A stretch of 32,627 nucleotides of DNA, from positions 21,363 through 53,989 of the forward strand of contig VXRN01000008.1 of NCBI GenBank assembly GCA_009838465.1. The letters are read 5' to 3'. Source of the DNA: Dehalococcoidia bacterium. GTDB taxonomy: Bacteria; Chloroflexota; Dehalococcoidia; Lucifugimonadales; UBA1123. Below, piece by piece: positions 7,181 to 15,477 of the stretch. Under the pieces are notes generated by a model. The model made no database searches, was not told the origin of the DNA, and saw nothing but the letters and a program-made list of their open reading frames with translations. Within the stretch, counting starts at the first letter, position 1, and every line of letters starts with the position of its first letter. The translations under genes and the position numbers were made by a program.

Positions 7181-8599
7181 CTAGGCCCGCTGGAATTCGT
7201 GGGTGGCGGCTGCAAGACGGAGTATGTTGGCTACCTTGTCTTCGGAGAGGGAACCCTCGCCGGCGACCTGGAGCAGAATCTCACGGGTCCCGTCGGAAAC
7301 GGAGATCACCCCGAGGTGGTCGAGGCACATATCTACGAGGGCTTCGGGAGACGGGTCCGGGTCCTGCGCCATGATGTCGCTCACGATTGATCTGACGCCC
7401 GGCTTGTCCATGTCGCCGAACTGCTCAGACGCGAAGTTGATGCGTTCTATCAGTGTGCCTGTGTCAATCCACTCCACGCCCTGATGCCAGCCCTCGACGC
7501 TCGGCGGGTTGGTGAGCATCTGACCCATGAAGTTCATCTGGAATGACCTGTCCCGAATCTCGAAGCGAGGTCTGTCGAACTCACCAGTGAGTCGCAGGAC
7601 TCCGGTCACAAATTCGGCAGGGCCCTTTACCTTTTCGTAGCGAATGTCCTCGGCCTTGAAGAAGTCGGACTCGAACAGGGTGGTGAGCATCGCGCGGATG
7701 TCGTGGTCGCTGTCGAAGTAGGCCTGCGTGAGCGTGTCTATGGCTTCCGGGTTCCTGGGCGGAGTGTAGGGCCACGAGGGTACGGGCGGCTCGTCGGCAA
7801 CAAAGAAATGGTACATGTGCCGCGCGATGAACTGTGCGGTAGCTTCCTGCTGGCAGATGATCCGGATGATGTCCTCGCCATCCAAATTCCCGGTATGTCC
7901 CAGGAAGGTCTTCTCGCCATCGTCGTGGTCATCCGGTTTATACTCAAAGTGCCAGGCTATGCGGCCATAGGGCCAGTCTGAATCTCGCATCGAGCGGAGC
8001 ACCATGTACTCGGTGTTGCCGAGAGTCCAGCCGGTGAACGCGCGCGCACACTCCTTTATGTCTTCCTCGGAGTAGTTGCCGACGCCCATGGAGAATAGTT
8101 CTAGCAGTTCGCGGCCCCAGTTCTCATTGATGGCGCTCTTGTGGTTCTCCTGATTGTCCAGCCAGACTATCATGGCCGGGTCCTTGGCGAGTTCGATCAG
8201 CAGGTCGTCGAATTTGCCCATTCCCTTTCGCCTGAAGGTGCGAATCTGGTCGGAGAGGGCCTTTCCGTGTATGACCTTGGGATAGCCGGTGGCAAATATG
8301 CCGTGCCAGAATAGAGCCATCTTCTCGTACAGGGGGGCGTTGGTAGTAATCAGGCGGTAGAGCCAGTATGCGGGCCCTCCCTGCGGGGTCAACATGCCGG
8401 ACTGTTCGTAGTGGAACCGGCGGACGAGGTAGTTTCCGGCCCAGCTTGTATCCGGCGGGTTGATGAGCCTTTCCACTATGGCCTCGTAGCCGGCCTGGGC
8501 GTAGTCCCTAATCTCGCTGTGGGTTGCTCCGAATCCAGCTCGGCGCATCAGGTGGGCTATGAGTTCTACATCTCTTCTCGTTTCAGTCTGGGCTACCAT
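7181..8599 (-). CDS. DUF1800 family protein
   Basis: A 472-residue member of the DUF1800 family, recognised from HLMRRAGFGAT near residue 16 and the core NENWGRELLELFSMGVG near residue 160, followed by ARAFTGWTL. The family is widespread in environmental bacteria, usually next to a DUF1501 gene; its biochemical role is not established. Here the DUF1501 partner is missing and an NHL propeller follows instead. The ATG has an excellent ribosome site (GAGGTGA, 5 bases upstream). No signal peptide is visible. It is the first gene of a probable three-gene operon running to 4644. Confidence 0.9.
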   Translation of the reverse strand: MVAQTETRRDVELIAHLMRRAGFGATHSEIRDYAQAGYEAIVERLINPPDTSWAGNYLVRRFHYEQSGMLTPQGGPAYWLYRLITTNAPLYEKMALFWHGIFATGYPKVIHGKALSDQIRTFRRKGMGKFDDLLIELAKDPAMIVWLDNQENHKSAINENWGRELLELFSMGVGNYSEEDIKECARAFTGWTLGNTEYMVLRSMRDSDWPYGRIAWHFEYKPDDHDDGEKTFLGHTGNLDGEDIIRIICQQEATAQFIARHMYHFFVADEPPVPSWPYTPPRNPEAIDTLTQAYFDSDHDIRAMLTTLFESDFFKAEDIRYEKVKGPAEFVTGVLRLTGEFDRPRFEIRDRSFQMNFMGQMLTNPPSVEGWHQGVEWIDTGTLIERINFASEQFGDMDKPGVRSIVSDIMAQDPDPSPEALVDMCLDHLGVISVSDGTREILLQVAGEGSLSEDKVANILRLAAATHEFQRA

Positions 8600-8616
8600 C
8601 GGCTCACCTCGGTTTT

Positions 8617-8640
8617 AGTATTCAGTCATCAGTGGTCAGT
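8617..8640 (-). repeat. Family F motif upstream of the DUF1800 gene
   Basis: On the minus strand this reads ACTGACCACTGATGACTGAA, closely similar to the motif before the first permease. It lies 17 bp upstream of the DUF1800 start, in the leader or promoter region. The rest of 8641-8757 shows nothing recognisable beyond possible promoter sequence. Confidence 0.45.
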
Positions 8641-8757
8641 GAGGGGCTGATACGCCGGTAGGTTTATATCAACCAATCCATGCGCTCGGCTACGGTCGCA
8701 TTCTAACATAGCGTGGAATCAATTGTGCGTGGAGAAGTAAGAGGCTAGACTCGGTCT

Positions 8758-9257
8758 ATGGACAACAGCGAAACGCTCTCAATTCTCAGGGAACCTCCCA
8801 CTACCAAGGCCGCAACGCAGCTAATGCTGAGCTAGATGCCTTTCTTGCCCCCTTGTATCCGGCAGAGAGTCAGCATGGGTACAGCATTGAGAAGTTGATA
8901 GAGCAGAAGGTCGAGTTCTTCGTACTGTATCACGGTGGGAGTCCAGCAGGTTGCGCCGGCATCCAGTTCTTCTCCGACCCGCGTGAGCCGTCTGGCACTT
9001 ACGGAGAACTCAAGCGAATGTACGTCCGCGATGAATTCCGAGGCCAGGGACTGGGGAGAATTCTGCTCGACCACGTCGAACAGGTCGCGGCGGCCAAGGG
9101 TGTAGTCAAGCTGCGACTGGAGACAGGAACCCTACAGGACGCGGCCATAGGCCTGTACGAAGACAGCGGCTTCCACAAAATCCCGCCCTTCGGGGAATAT
9201 GAGGAAGACCCGCTAAGCCTCTTTTATGAGAAGAATCTGGCTAATCGAAGTTCCTGA
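8758..9257 (+). pseudogene. GNAT family N-acetyltransferase with apparent frameshift
   Basis: The intact reading frame from TTG 8853 to 9257 encodes a GNAT domain: GELKRMYVRDEFRGQGLG holds the acetyl-CoA-binding R/Q-x-x-G-x-G/A loop, followed by LRLETG and GLYEDSGF. The family N-terminus is missing from it. Reading further upstream in the same frame gives ELDAFLAPLYPAES, which belongs to the family. In the next frame ATG 8758 begins MDNSETLSILREPPTTKAAT, the expected first 20 residues, and stops at 8833. One missing base near 8823-8828 would join the two parts into a ~166-residue protein. Either the gene is broken or the base was lost in sequencing. The substrate is unknown. Confidence 0.75.
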
Positions 9258-9314
9258 AACGGACGAGTGGGGACTTAATGATTATCTCGAAACTCGACCG
9301 GAAGGGATTTGGAT

Positions 9315-9380
9315 TTCACCCCCATCCCCGCATCAAGTACGGGGCAGGCTCTAACCTTCCCCCGTCAAGGGGGAAGGGAC
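9315..9380 (+). repeat. Family A hairpin repeat, long variant
   Basis: The unit begins TTCACCCCCATCCCCG, has a first hairpin around CAAGTACGGGG, and a second with arms CTTCCCCC/GGGGGAAGG. It lies between the convergent acetyltransferase and MFS genes, where it could serve as a terminator for either strand. Confidence 0.85.
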
Positions 9381-9451
9381 TTTGTCTATCCTTGTCGCTC
9401 GTTTCCGGCGATGATTTTGAGATGGTTTCTTAGTGCATTTCTCGACGGAGG

Positions 9452-10891
9452 TTAATGCCCGGTGTGTTCATCGTCTTCGTGGTGGTGATGTCCGTGACCA
9501 TCGTGGTCGTCCTCCGGCAATTCAGCGCGGGGCAACGGTATGAAGATAAGTATTACGATGGCAACGACATACAGCGCAGCGGTGTAGTAGAAGAGATTGT
9601 CAGGGTTGCGTTCGTACAGCCATCCGGCTATCAGTGGGGAGGCGGCACTGAAGATGAAGCGGGATGTGGACATGAGGCCCAGTGTGGTCGCGGCTGTGCC
9701 TTCTCGCACGATGTCCATCGCGGCGGCGGTGAGGATTGGCTGGTCGCTGTACAGGAACAGTCCCAGAGCGGCCAGCAGAGCAGACATCACCACCAGGCTA
9801 TCTCCAAGTGGAGCCATCAGCAGCGTGATTAAGGCCAGCGCGATCATGGCCGGTATCAGCACCAGTTTGCGCCCTATGCGGTCGGACAGGTAACCGGTCA
9901 GGGGGCTGGCAAATATGCCCACCAGCACCAGCAGTCCTATGAGCGAGCCTCGGAGTACCAGATTCCTCAAGTCGCTGTACTCGTCGGACGAGGTGAGACC
10001 AAGCACGTCGGCCAGGTAGAGGGGCAGAATCGTAATGAACCCGATATAGGCCATGCCTCTAAGTCCGGCTACTATCGTTATGCCCCAAATCCTGGGGTTG
10101 CGAACGAGTATCTTCGTCTCTTCAACCTGCGTCCTCATCGTGTCGGAGGGCCGTTCGTCCCGGGCTTCATCAGCAGCGGCCTGCGCTCGCTCGCCGATGT
10201 CACGGAATGCCCAGAAGACCAGGAAGGCGAGGAATATGGGCACGGCGGCGTAGATGGATATGATTGCCTGCCATGTAAGGGTGGCAAGCAGCAGTCCGGT
10301 GAGGACCGGCCCCAGCACGTCGCCCACGTTTCCACCGACGCCGTGGAATGAGAGGACGGAGCCGCGCCGGTGGCTGAAGTGCGACGAAAGCGCGGCCATG
10401 GCGGGAAGGTGCCATACGGAAGCGGCAACCGCCACGATAGCCATGCCTATTATCAGCAGAGCGTAGCCGGCCGGATTCAGCGAAGACGATTCGCTTACGG
10501 CGACGCTCTCCTGGCTGGTCAGCCACGAGCTGCCCGGCACCTGCCAGCCCGCCGCGGCCATGAGAAGCCAGCCGACCCCGAACATGGCCATGCACACTGC
10601 CATGACCCAGCCCCAGTAGCGTCTGAGAGCGTCGGTCAACACGCCGCCCGGCAGCGAGACCACGCCGGACATGATTTCCCTGGTGGTCTGGATGCTGGTC
10701 ACCGCGATCACGCTTCCGCCCAGAAGGAGGTCGCGCACTTCGGGAAGCACCACTATGAAGCTCTGCGCTATCCAGTGGAAGACGCCGTGACCGCTGGTGA
10801 GTCCGCCGATGATGAAGGCGGCCCTTCTCCTGAATCCTGTGCGACCTTCGGTTACCGGGGGCGGGGCGTGATGGTGGTGCTGGTGGGCCAT
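9452..10891 (-). CDS. Major facilitator superfamily transporter with His-rich ends
   Basis: A 479-residue MFS permease with about 12 hydrophobic segments in two halves. The loop between segments 2 and 3 reads PGGVLTDALRRYWG and the equivalent in the second half TGYLSDRIGRKLVLIP, both forms of the MFS signature G-x-x-x-D-R-x-G-R-R/K. The N-terminus starts MAHQHHHH and the C-terminal tail is rich in His, Asp and Glu (DHDGHGHHHHEDDEH). Such tails often bind Zn, Ni or Cu in metal transporters, but MFS drug and organic-anion exporters are more common, so the substrate is open. AGGGAG lies 9 bases before the ATG. It is downstream of the von Willebrand A gene on the same strand, separated by a 136-bp gap with a stem-loop. 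Confidence 0.9.
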   Translation of the reverse strand: MAHQHHHHAPPPVTEGRTGFRRRAAFIIGGLTSGHGVFHWIAQSFIVVLPEVRDLLLGGSVIAVTSIQTTREIMSGVVSLPGGVLTDALRRYWGWVMAVCMAMFGVGWLLMAAAGWQVPGSSWLTSQESVAVSESSSLNPAGYALLIIGMAIVAVAASVWHLPAMAALSSHFSHRRGSVLSFHGVGGNVGDVLGPVLTGLLLATLTWQAIISIYAAVPIFLAFLVFWAFRDIGERAQAAADEARDERPSDTMRTQVEETKILVRNPRIWGITIVAGLRGMAYIGFITILPLYLADVLGLTSSDEYSDLRNLVLRGSLIGLLVLVGIFASPLTGYLSDRIGRKLVLIPAMIALALITLLMAPLGDSLVVMSALLAALGLFLYSDQPILTAAAMDIVREGTAATTLGLMSTSRFIFSAASPLIAGWLYERNPDNLFYYTAALYVVAIVILIFIPLPRAELPEDDHDGHGHHHHEDDEHTGH

Positions 10892-10959
10892 TGGGGGCTA
10901 CTCCCTATTGGATACGTCAGAGCGGCCCAAGCGTAGCATCAATAGGGTACGCAGTAAAG

Positions 10960-11007
10960 CGAGTCTCCCAGACCCATACGGCGGTAGCGGAGGATCCGGG
11001 AGACTCG
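10960..11007 (-). terminator. Stem-loop downstream of the von Willebrand A gene
   Basis: CGAGTCTCCC (10960-10969) and GGGAGACTCG (10998-11007) form a perfect 10-bp inverted repeat around a 28-base loop. It starts 20 bp past the stop of the von Willebrand A gene. No T run follows on the minus strand, so it is not a classic intrinsic terminator; it may stabilise the 3' end or work with Rho. Confidence 0.45.
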
Positions 11008-11027
11008 AATTGCGGCGTCTGTTCAGG

Positions 11028-12941
11028 TTAGCGGCTGTATCCCGAAGACACCTGCGGAGGTATATTGGTGGCGATGCGTTCCATCACGAAGGCGAAATCC
11101 TGGTATGAGGCGAGTCCTCCTATATGTTCGTCCAGCAAGCGAAGCTCGTCCTGGAGTATGGACAGGTCGTACTGTACGTCGTATGGGGCGTTGGGATACG
11201 GCAGGCTGCTGTACCTGTCGGCGGCGAGCGCGACGATGGATCCGAAGCGCATAAGGGCTCCGTTGGCGTCGTTGGTCGGGCTATCGTAGCGAGCCGCAAT
11301 CTGTGCGTGCTGACGGTTGGAGTCGTTGCTGACCGGCGTTACCCAGCGCAGTTCGACATCGCCCAGGTTCACCGTGTCGCCCGTATGCAGGTACTCGGTC
11401 GGGCGCAGTTCGTAGAACACCGTTGTGGCCGCGCCGGACGGGATTTCAGCGAACTCCTTGCGCGCCTGGGTGAAGTTCCGGTCCGCGGTGATGCGGTTCT
11501 CGTAGCCGACGATGCGCCATGACTCAACCGCTTCAGGGTTCCATGTGACCTGCGCGCGGGTCTGGTCGGCGAACGGGATTGAGAGGGCAAGCCAGTTTTC
11601 ACGGCTGAACAGGGCCTTCGCCTGCCCGGGGTCGTTCAGGTAGCGATACCATCCGTTGCCGTGCTGCGCGAGCTGTTCCAGCAATACGTCGTTGTAGTTC
11701 TGGATGCCCACGCCGATGGTGATGAGGCGCAGGGGGTTACTACTGTCGCGGTCCTCGGCGGATTCGAGTATGGCGAATGGGTTGGTGGCGTCCACGTTGG
11801 CGACGCCGTCCGACATCAGGATCACGTAGTTGTAGGCGCTCGGATTCTTGCGGCGCATGTAGTCGGCGATCTCCACGGCCAGGTCGAGGCCAGCCTGCAC
11901 GTTGGTTGAGCCGCTGGGCGAGAGGCGGTTTATGGAGTCTTTGACCTTTCTGGAATTTGGCTTGTGGTTCTCCACTGTAAGGTCGTGGACGACGTTGCTT
12001 CGGAAGTGTACGACGGAGACGCGGTCTTCGTCCCGCAGACTTCTGCGAATGCTGTCGGCGGCGGCGCGCGCTATTTCCACTCTGTTGCCCTCATTCATCG
12101 AGCCAGAGGAGTCCAGCACCAGCGTTACGTTGAGCGGCCTGCCGTCGTCGCGCAGTTCGGGGGCCTGGAAGCCGATGCGCGCGAGTACCAGGTCGCTGTA
12201 CAGGGGATGAGGCATGACATCCGTATGGATGGCGAAGCTGTCGTCCCTGCGTGGCTGCTCGTAGTGGTAGTCGAAGGCATTCACCCACTCCTCGGAGCGT
12301 ACCGAGTCGGGTTCGACGTCGTATCCGGCGCGCGCCCAGTTGAGGGCAAGCTGGAACGAGGTGCGGTCAGTGTCCAGGCTGAATGTGGAAACGCTGTCAA
12401 CGGAGGTACGTGTGGGCAGTGAGCGTTCATAGTCCCTGAAGGTCGTCGCGCCTGGTTGCGAACCCTGCTGGCGCCCCCATGACGATTGGGACTGAGGTTG
12501 AGGTGGCGAGGCCTGCGGCGCGGATTGAGGGGCTGCCTGCGCAGCCTGAGCGGGCGCCGCAGGCATGGGCGCCATAGTTGGAGCGGCAGCCGGAGCGGGG
12601 GAGGCTGAAGAGTCTCTCATCGCTTGGGCTGATTCTACTATCACTACTGTTTCACCGGGGACCTGAATTTGTTTGACTACTTCCTTCTCCACCACGATAG
12701 TCTCGCCGGGGACTTCCACTTCCTTGATTACTTCCACCTCGACGACTTTCTCCACCTCTATAATTTCGGGAGCGGGTTGAGAAGACTGAACGGCTGGGGC
12801 TGGCGCGGGCTGAGCGGGCGCCGGGGCCTGAGGCGCGGGACTCGGCTCGTCGGAGCTATTGGAACAGGCCAGCGCGACGGCGCACACTATCATCAATACC
12901 GGTATCAGTATGGGCAACGGTCTGAATATCTTGGTCAACAT
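11028..12941 (-). CDS. von Willebrand factor A domain lipoprotein, YfbK-like
   Basis: A 637-residue lipoprotein. The N-terminus is a signal peptide with lipobox VALAC, lipidated at Cys26. A long low-complexity linker follows: Pro/Ala stretches plus two copies of VPGET within Val/Glu/Lys repeats (about residues 60-105). The YfbK-type N-terminal domain then runs into a VWA domain with a complete metal site: DSSGS (277-281), Thr346 in GSTNVQAG, and Asp378 in MSDGVANVD. A C-terminal DUF3520-like region completes the family architecture. ATG 12941 is chosen because AGGAG lies 8 bases upstream, whereas GTG 12959 overlaps that site. VWA lipoproteins of this group bind protein partners on the outer face of the membrane; the partner is unknown. 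Confidence 0.9.
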   Translation of the reverse strand: MLTKIFRPLPILIPVLMIVCAVALACSNSSDEPSPAPQAPAPAQPAPAPAVQSSQPAPEIIEVEKVVEVEVIKEVEVPGETIVVEKEVVKQIQVPGETVVIVESAQAMRDSSASPAPAAAPTMAPMPAAPAQAAQAAPQSAPQASPPQPQSQSSWGRQQGSQPGATTFRDYERSLPTRTSVDSVSTFSLDTDRTSFQLALNWARAGYDVEPDSVRSEEWVNAFDYHYEQPRRDDSFAIHTDVMPHPLYSDLVLARIGFQAPELRDDGRPLNVTLVLDSSGSMNEGNRVEIARAAADSIRRSLRDEDRVSVVHFRSNVVHDLTVENHKPNSRKVKDSINRLSPSGSTNVQAGLDLAVEIADYMRRKNPSAYNYVILMSDGVANVDATNPFAILESAEDRDSSNPLRLITIGVGIQNYNDVLLEQLAQHGNGWYRYLNDPGQAKALFSRENWLALSIPFADQTRAQVTWNPEAVESWRIVGYENRITADRNFTQARKEFAEIPSGAATTVFYELRPTEYLHTGDTVNLGDVELRWVTPVSNDSNRQHAQIAARYDSPTNDANGALMRFGSIVALAADRYSSLPYPNAPYDVQYDLSILQDELRLLDEHIGGLASYQDFAFVMERIATNIPPQVSSGYSR

Positions 12942-13190
12942 CTCTATAACTCCTTGCACCTGTCGCTGAATCTTTCGTCCTCTCTGGACGCATGGCGACA
13001 GTGTGGGGCCGGAGCGTGTACAAACTGAACGTCAACATTGGCTCATTCGCCGAAATTTGTGAGTCACATCTGTAACATTCGGCGTGTTTCGTAGATGAAA
13101 ACAGGTAAAATGCTGCGTCGATCGGTGGAAGAGAGAATCTGAGCGATCCCCTGTGCTACTATTGGCGTATCCTTGATTCTTGGTACTCTC
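12942..13190. promoter_or_regulatory. Divergent intergenic region with inverted repeat
   Basis: This 249-bp gap separates the divergent lipoprotein and cupin genes, so it should hold both promoters. A perfect 7-bp inverted repeat, CGCCGAA (13048-13054) and TTCGGCG (13078-13084), is centred between them and could be an operator. No confident -10/-35 pair was seen. Confidence 0.35.
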
Positions 13191-13580
13191 TTGCAGACAG
13201 TCCGACTTCCCAAGCACTACACTGTCCTTGCGCCTGACGGTTCCGAGATAAGAGAGCTTGTCCAGAGCAGCAGGGGCAGCATGGTACACTGTGCGCTGCC
13301 ACCCGGCTCGGTCTCGAAGCCTGTGTCTCACCGTACTGTGGAGGAGGTATGGTACTTTCTGTCAGGTCGAGGACAGGTGTGGAGAAAGTCGGGCGACGAT
13401 GAAGTGGTTACGGACGTGGAGCCGGGCGTTAGCCTGACGATAGAGACGGGGACGCATTTCCAATTCCGCAATACCTCGCCGGATGAGGCGCTTTGCTTCA
13501 TCATTACGACGATGCCGCCCTGGCCGGGTCCGGACGAGGCCTACGCGGTTCCGGGGTGCTGGGCGACAGACACCATATAA
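13191..13580 (+). CDS. Cupin-domain protein
   Basis: A small single-domain cupin of about 129 residues. The first cupin motif is HRTVEEVWYFLSGRG (His, Glu, then the G-x-G turn) and the second PGVSLTIETGTHFQFRN; these supply the usual metal-binding His/Glu set. No ATG is available. TTG 13191 gives MQTVRLPKHYTVLAPDG, a natural start for relatives; TTG 13173 would add six residues. No clear ribosome site precedes either, so the start is uncertain and the message may be nearly leaderless. It ends 28 bp before the threonine-synthase-like gene on the same strand, so the two may be cotranscribed. Enzymatic or ligand-binding role unknown. Confidence 0.8.
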   Translation: MQTVRLPKHYTVLAPDGSEIRELVQSSRGSMVHCALPPGSVSKPVSHRTVEEVWYFLSGRGQVWRKSGDDEVVTDVEPGVSLTIETGTHFQFRNTSPDEALCFIITTMPPWPGPDEAYAVPGCWATDTI

Positions 13581-13608
13581 TCCCATAAGACCGAATTTGG
13601 GAGGAATC

Positions 13609-14781
13609 ATGCGAAGCTTTCTGACCAACCTTGAGTGTACATACTGCGACGCCGAATACTCGGCGGATGAACCGAATCGGCTGTGCACCAAGGTCGGGTG
13701 TGGGAAGGTGTTGTATCCGCGATATGACCTGGAGGGGGCGGCGTCCGCGCTGGACAGGGACGCACTGAAAGACAGGCCGGCGAATATGTGGCGATACTTC
13801 GAGGTGATGCCGGTGCGGGATCCCGCGAACGTGGTCACGCTGGGGGAGGGGTTTACGCCGATCTTCAAGGCGGAGCGGTTCGGCCCTGAGATGGGGTGCT
13901 CCGACCTTCATATCAAGGATGAAGGTGTGAATCCGACGGCGTCCTTCAAGGCGAGGGGGCTGTCGGCTGCGGTGTCGAAGGCGAAGGAGCTGGGAATCAC
14001 GAAGATCACGATGCCGTCGGCTGGCAATGCGGCGGGCGCGATGACTGCGTATGCGGCGAAGGCCGGAATCGAGTCCTACGTATTCATGCCGAAGGACGCG
14101 CCGGAGTCCAATCAGAAAGAGGTCGTGATAACCGGCGGCGAGTTGAACCTGATTGACGGGCTGATAAGCGACGCGGGCGTGTTGAGCCGGGCACGCGCCG
14201 CCGAAGAGGGTCTGTTCGACGTGTCCACTCTCCAGGAGCCGTACAGGGTGGAGGGCAAGAAGACGATGGGGTATGAGATAGCTGAGCAGTCGGGCTGGAC
14301 GCTGCCGGATACCATCATATACCCGACGGGCGGCGGCACCGGGATAGTTGGGATGTGGAAGGCGTTCGCGGAGATGGAGGCGATGGGGTGGATCGGCTCT
14401 CACAGGCCGAAGATGTTCGCGGTGCAGGCCGAGGGATGCGCGCCCATGGTCCGCGCCTTCGAGCAGGGAGACGAATTCGCCGAGCCATGGCAGGATGCCC
14501 ACACCATCGCACCAGGAATCCGGGTGCCGGGCGGCATCGGGGACTACCTGATACTGAACGCTATACGATATAGCGGCGGTGGGGCGCTCACAGTGTCCGA
14601 CGATGAGATTCGGGACTACATGGGCCGCGTGGCGCGGTCGGAGGGTATGTTCATATGCCCCGAGGGTGCGGCGACCGCAGCCGCGCTCGAAAAGCTACTG
14701 GCGGACGGGCGACTCGACCCGGATGAGAGGATTCTGCTGCTGAATACGGGTTCGGGGTTGAAGAACCTGGACCTGGTGTAG
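13609..14781 (+). CDS. Threonine-synthase-like PLP enzyme with N-terminal zinc ribbon
   Basis: A 390-residue fold-type II PLP enzyme. The N-terminus has four cysteines (Cys10, Cys13, Cys26, Cys31) spaced as a small zinc ribbon, found in many threonine synthases of this subgroup. The PLP Schiff-base lysine is Lys114 in NPTASFKARG, PSAGNAAGAMTAYAAKAG is the substrate/asparagine loop, and GGGTGIVG is the phosphate-binding glycine loop. GGAGG precedes the ATG at 13609; an extension to 13483 would overlap the cupin gene. Threonine synthase converts O-phosphohomoserine to threonine. Relatives include cysteate synthase and diaminopropionate-type lyases, so the exact reaction is not fixed. No homoserine kinase or dehydrogenase gene is nearby. 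Confidence 0.85.
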   Translation: MRSFLTNLECTYCDAEYSADEPNRLCTKVGCGKVLYPRYDLEGAASALDRDALKDRPANMWRYFEVMPVRDPANVVTLGEGFTPIFKAERFGPEMGCSDLHIKDEGVNPTASFKARGLSAAVSKAKELGITKITMPSAGNAAGAMTAYAAKAGIESYVFMPKDAPESNQKEVVITGGELNLIDGLISDAGVLSRARAAEEGLFDVSTLQEPYRVEGKKTMGYEIAEQSGWTLPDTIIYPTGGGTGIVGMWKAFAEMEAMGWIGSHRPKMFAVQAEGCAPMVRAFEQGDEFAEPWQDAHTIAPGIRVPGGIGDYLILNAIRYSGGGALTVSDDEIRDYMGRVARSEGMFICPEGAATAAALEKLLADGRLDPDERILLLNTGSGLKNLDLV

Positions 14782-14796
14782 CACCACCCCACCTCT

Positions 14797-14958
14797 GGAT
14801 TCCCGCTTTCGGAGACCTTTGCGAAACCCGGATATGGTAGTCCGAGTGGGTGTGGGGAGTCGGCAATCCCAAGCTGGACAGACCCCGTCCCCACCCCTGG
14901 ATTCCCGTTTTCACGGGAATGACGGTGGTTATGCAAAGGTCTCCTTTCGCGGGAATGA
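14797..14958 (+). repeat. MITE-like element, family E copy 1
   Basis: About 160 bp, bounded by long inverted ends: left ATTCCCGCTTTCGGAGACC, right (reverse complement) ATTCCCGCGAAAGGAGACC, both continuing TTTGC. The core has a further hairpin of ATTCCCGT and ACGGGAAT. A second copy at 26837-26998 matches over its full length with few changes and the same orientation. It begins 16 bp after the threonine-synthase stop codon. Confidence 0.8.
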
Positions 14959-14976
14959 CTGAATGGTAGTTGAGGT

Positions 14977-15146
14977 TTCACCCCCATCCTACCCCCTCCC
15001 CCATCGAGGGGGAAGGGGTAGGCATCTCACCCTCACCCCAGCCCTCTCCCTGAGGGAGAGGGGGCTGTTGACCGCTTATTCGCCCGTTCCCTGAGATGAC
15101 GGACTGTTCACCCTCACCCTAGCCCTCTCCCATCAAGGGAGAGGGG
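14977..15146 (+). repeat. Family A repeat array, three units
   Basis: Three hairpin units in a row, starting near 14977 (TTCACCCCCATCC), 15028 (TCACCCTCACCCCAG) and 15109 (TTCACCCTCACCC). Each carries a C-rich arm and its G-rich complement. Together with the family E element they fill the 386-bp gap between two convergent genes; no coding sequence was seen there. Confidence 0.85.
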
Positions 15147-15167
15147 AATTATGCAATCCTGGCGTAG

Positions 15168-15410
15168 TTAGCGCACCTCTATCTCGGTGATGTAGGGGGC
15201 GTGTACGCTGACCGAGGTCTTCATCATCATCTTGATGAGGTCGTGGGTGGGAACGCACTCGGGGCACTCTTCGTTTACGCCGGGGGTATATTCGATGACG
15301 AGCTTGCTTCCCGCGGCTTCTATGAACTCAATCGAGCCGCCCTCCGAGGCCGCTACGACCTGTACGTTTCTGAGGATGTTGTCAATGCCCGGGTCTGTGT
15401 TGGTTGTCAT
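15168..15410 (-). CDS. Small NifU-like CxxC protein
   Basis: An 80-residue protein with one CxxC pair, Cys49 and Cys52 (NEECPECVPTHDL), preceded by EGGSIEFIEAAGSKLVIEYTPG. The order (a helix ending in GG, two strands, CxxC, a second helix and a final strand) resembles the C-terminal iron-sulfur scaffold domain of NifU/NfuA, where CxxC from two subunits holds a 4Fe-4S cluster. Overall similarity is weak and the residues around CxxC are not the usual GxCxxCP, so this is tentative. AGGAG lies 9 bases before the ATG. It is isolated by repeats on both sides. Family A repeat ends 21 bp past its stop. Confidence 0.7.
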   Translation of the reverse strand: MTTNTDPGIDNILRNVQVVAASEGGSIEFIEAAGSKLVIEYTPGVNEECPECVPTHDLIKMMMKTSVSVHAPYITEIEVR

Positions 15411-15477
15411 TGTTTGTCGCTCCTGAATGTGACTGGGGGTATATTAGCATGAGAAGATTGACTAAGTCTTGCCGCTA

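Noticed and set aside
13483..13608. N-terminal extension of the threonine-synthase-like protein
   Set aside because: Overlaps the cupin gene; ATG 13609 has GGAGG directly upstream and matches the zinc-ribbon start.
14616..14987. Minus-strand open frames over the end of the threonine-synthase gene and element E
   Set aside because: They shadow a real gene and a repeat; the peptides match translated repeat sequence such as SRENGNPG.
14977..15146. CRISPR-like array
   Set aside because: Units are palindromic, unequal in spacing and found singly elsewhere; spacers are not of constant length and no cas gene is present.
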